Positions 63,949 to 64,000 of a DNA stretch of 64,000 nucleotides are shown piece after piece (position 1 is the first letter of the stretch; every line of letters starts with the position of its first letter). The translations under genes were made by a program, and so were the position numbers. This DNA comes from Pseudomonas sp. KBW05. GTDB taxonomy: Bacteria; Pseudomonadota; Gammaproteobacteria; Pseudomonadales; Pseudomonadaceae. The stretch spans positions 1 to 64,000 of the forward strand of contig NZ_QAJM01000039.1 of the NCBI RefSeq assembly GCF_003852405.1. The letters are read 5' to 3'. A model generated the notes under the pieces. That model ran no database searches, had not been told where the DNA came from, and saw only the letters and a list, made by a program, of their open reading frames with translations.

Positions 63949-64000
63949 ATGAGGATGAAGATCATGCATGCACGTGTATCCAAGGTTGTTTTTCCATTAC
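63949..64000 (+). CDS. Start of a third secreted protein of the Csu operon (truncated by window end)
   Basis: An open frame from ATG 63949 (MRMKIMHARVSKVVFPL) runs to the window edge. AGGATGAAG precedes ATG 63964, which is an equally likely start. The basic/hydrophobic beginning fits a signal peptide. Identity as a further pilus subunit is inferred from position. Confidence 0.45.
   Translation, partial: MRMKIMHARVSKVVFPL

Overview
The window is a GC-rich chromosomal segment of a fluorescent Pseudomonas, most likely of the P. fluorescens group. Three things point there: the conserved order tRNA-Arg/His/Leu/His – tig – clpP – clpX – lon – hupB – ppiD, the many copies of the 'GTGGGAGCGGGCTTGCTCGCGAA'-type REP doublet, and high protein resemblance to Pseudomonas families. 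I see no insertion sequence, prophage, CRISPR array or replication origin.

Layout. 0.2-3.0 kb: an EmrAB-like MFS/HlyD efflux pair. 3.1-7.2 kb: a hexuronate oxidation block (mutarotase-like protein, SMP-30 lactonase, uronate dehydrogenase, OprD porin). 7.5-8.7 kb: copper proteins CopD/CopC. 8.8-17.3 kb: a reductive pyrimidine catabolism block with a RutR-like TetR regulator, PreA/PreT, dihydropyrimidinase, an NCS1 permease and an N-carbamoyl amino acid amidohydrolase. 17.6-20.7 kb: a compact operon of LysE exporter, 2-oxoglutarate/Fe dioxygenase, AurF-type di-iron oxygenase, [2Fe-2S] ferredoxin and GNAT, followed by a convergent MocR regulator gene. This is the best candidate for an undescribed biosynthetic system. 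22.3-28.1 kb: a tripartite RND efflux operon. 28.3-32.7 kb: small envelope proteins, PbpG, an esterase-like hydrolase and FolD. 32.9-42.4 kb: tRNAs and the protein quality-control block. 42.5-45.5 kb: an MFS exporter with a LysR regulator, then a DUF2242 lipoprotein.

45.5-49.9 kb holds an unusual module. A full-length pyruvate dehydrogenase E1 (AceE-type) paralogue carries an in-frame TGA at codon 19. Next to it are a MarR regulator and a stand-alone protein resembling only the C-terminal part of E1. The promoters of both E1-like genes carry the same TTGCAATTGCAA palindrome, so the MarR protein probably controls the whole set. 50.0-54.5 kb: a 28-residue acidic peptide gene, an AraC regulator, a nitrilase-fold protein without its catalytic Cys, and FadH. 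54.7-60.1 kb: a PLP deaminase/desulfhydrase, a cytochrome b561, the 2-aminoethylphosphonate pathway (PhnW, PhnX, LysR) and a YebC-family protein. 60.2-64.0 kb: a leucine-rich-repeat/Ser-Thr kinase fusion, ZapE, and the first genes of a Csu-type (spore coat U) pilus operon that runs off the window.

Metabolic logic: uracil is taken up, reduced by PreTA, opened by dihydropyrimidinase and hydrolysed to beta-alanine. Uronates enter through the porin, are oxidised by Udh, and the lactone is opened by the SMP-30 protein. 2-Aminoethylphosphonate is transaminated by PhnW, and PhnX cleaves the C-P bond. Regulatory statements rest on motif inspection by eye only; no alignment, folding or database search was run.
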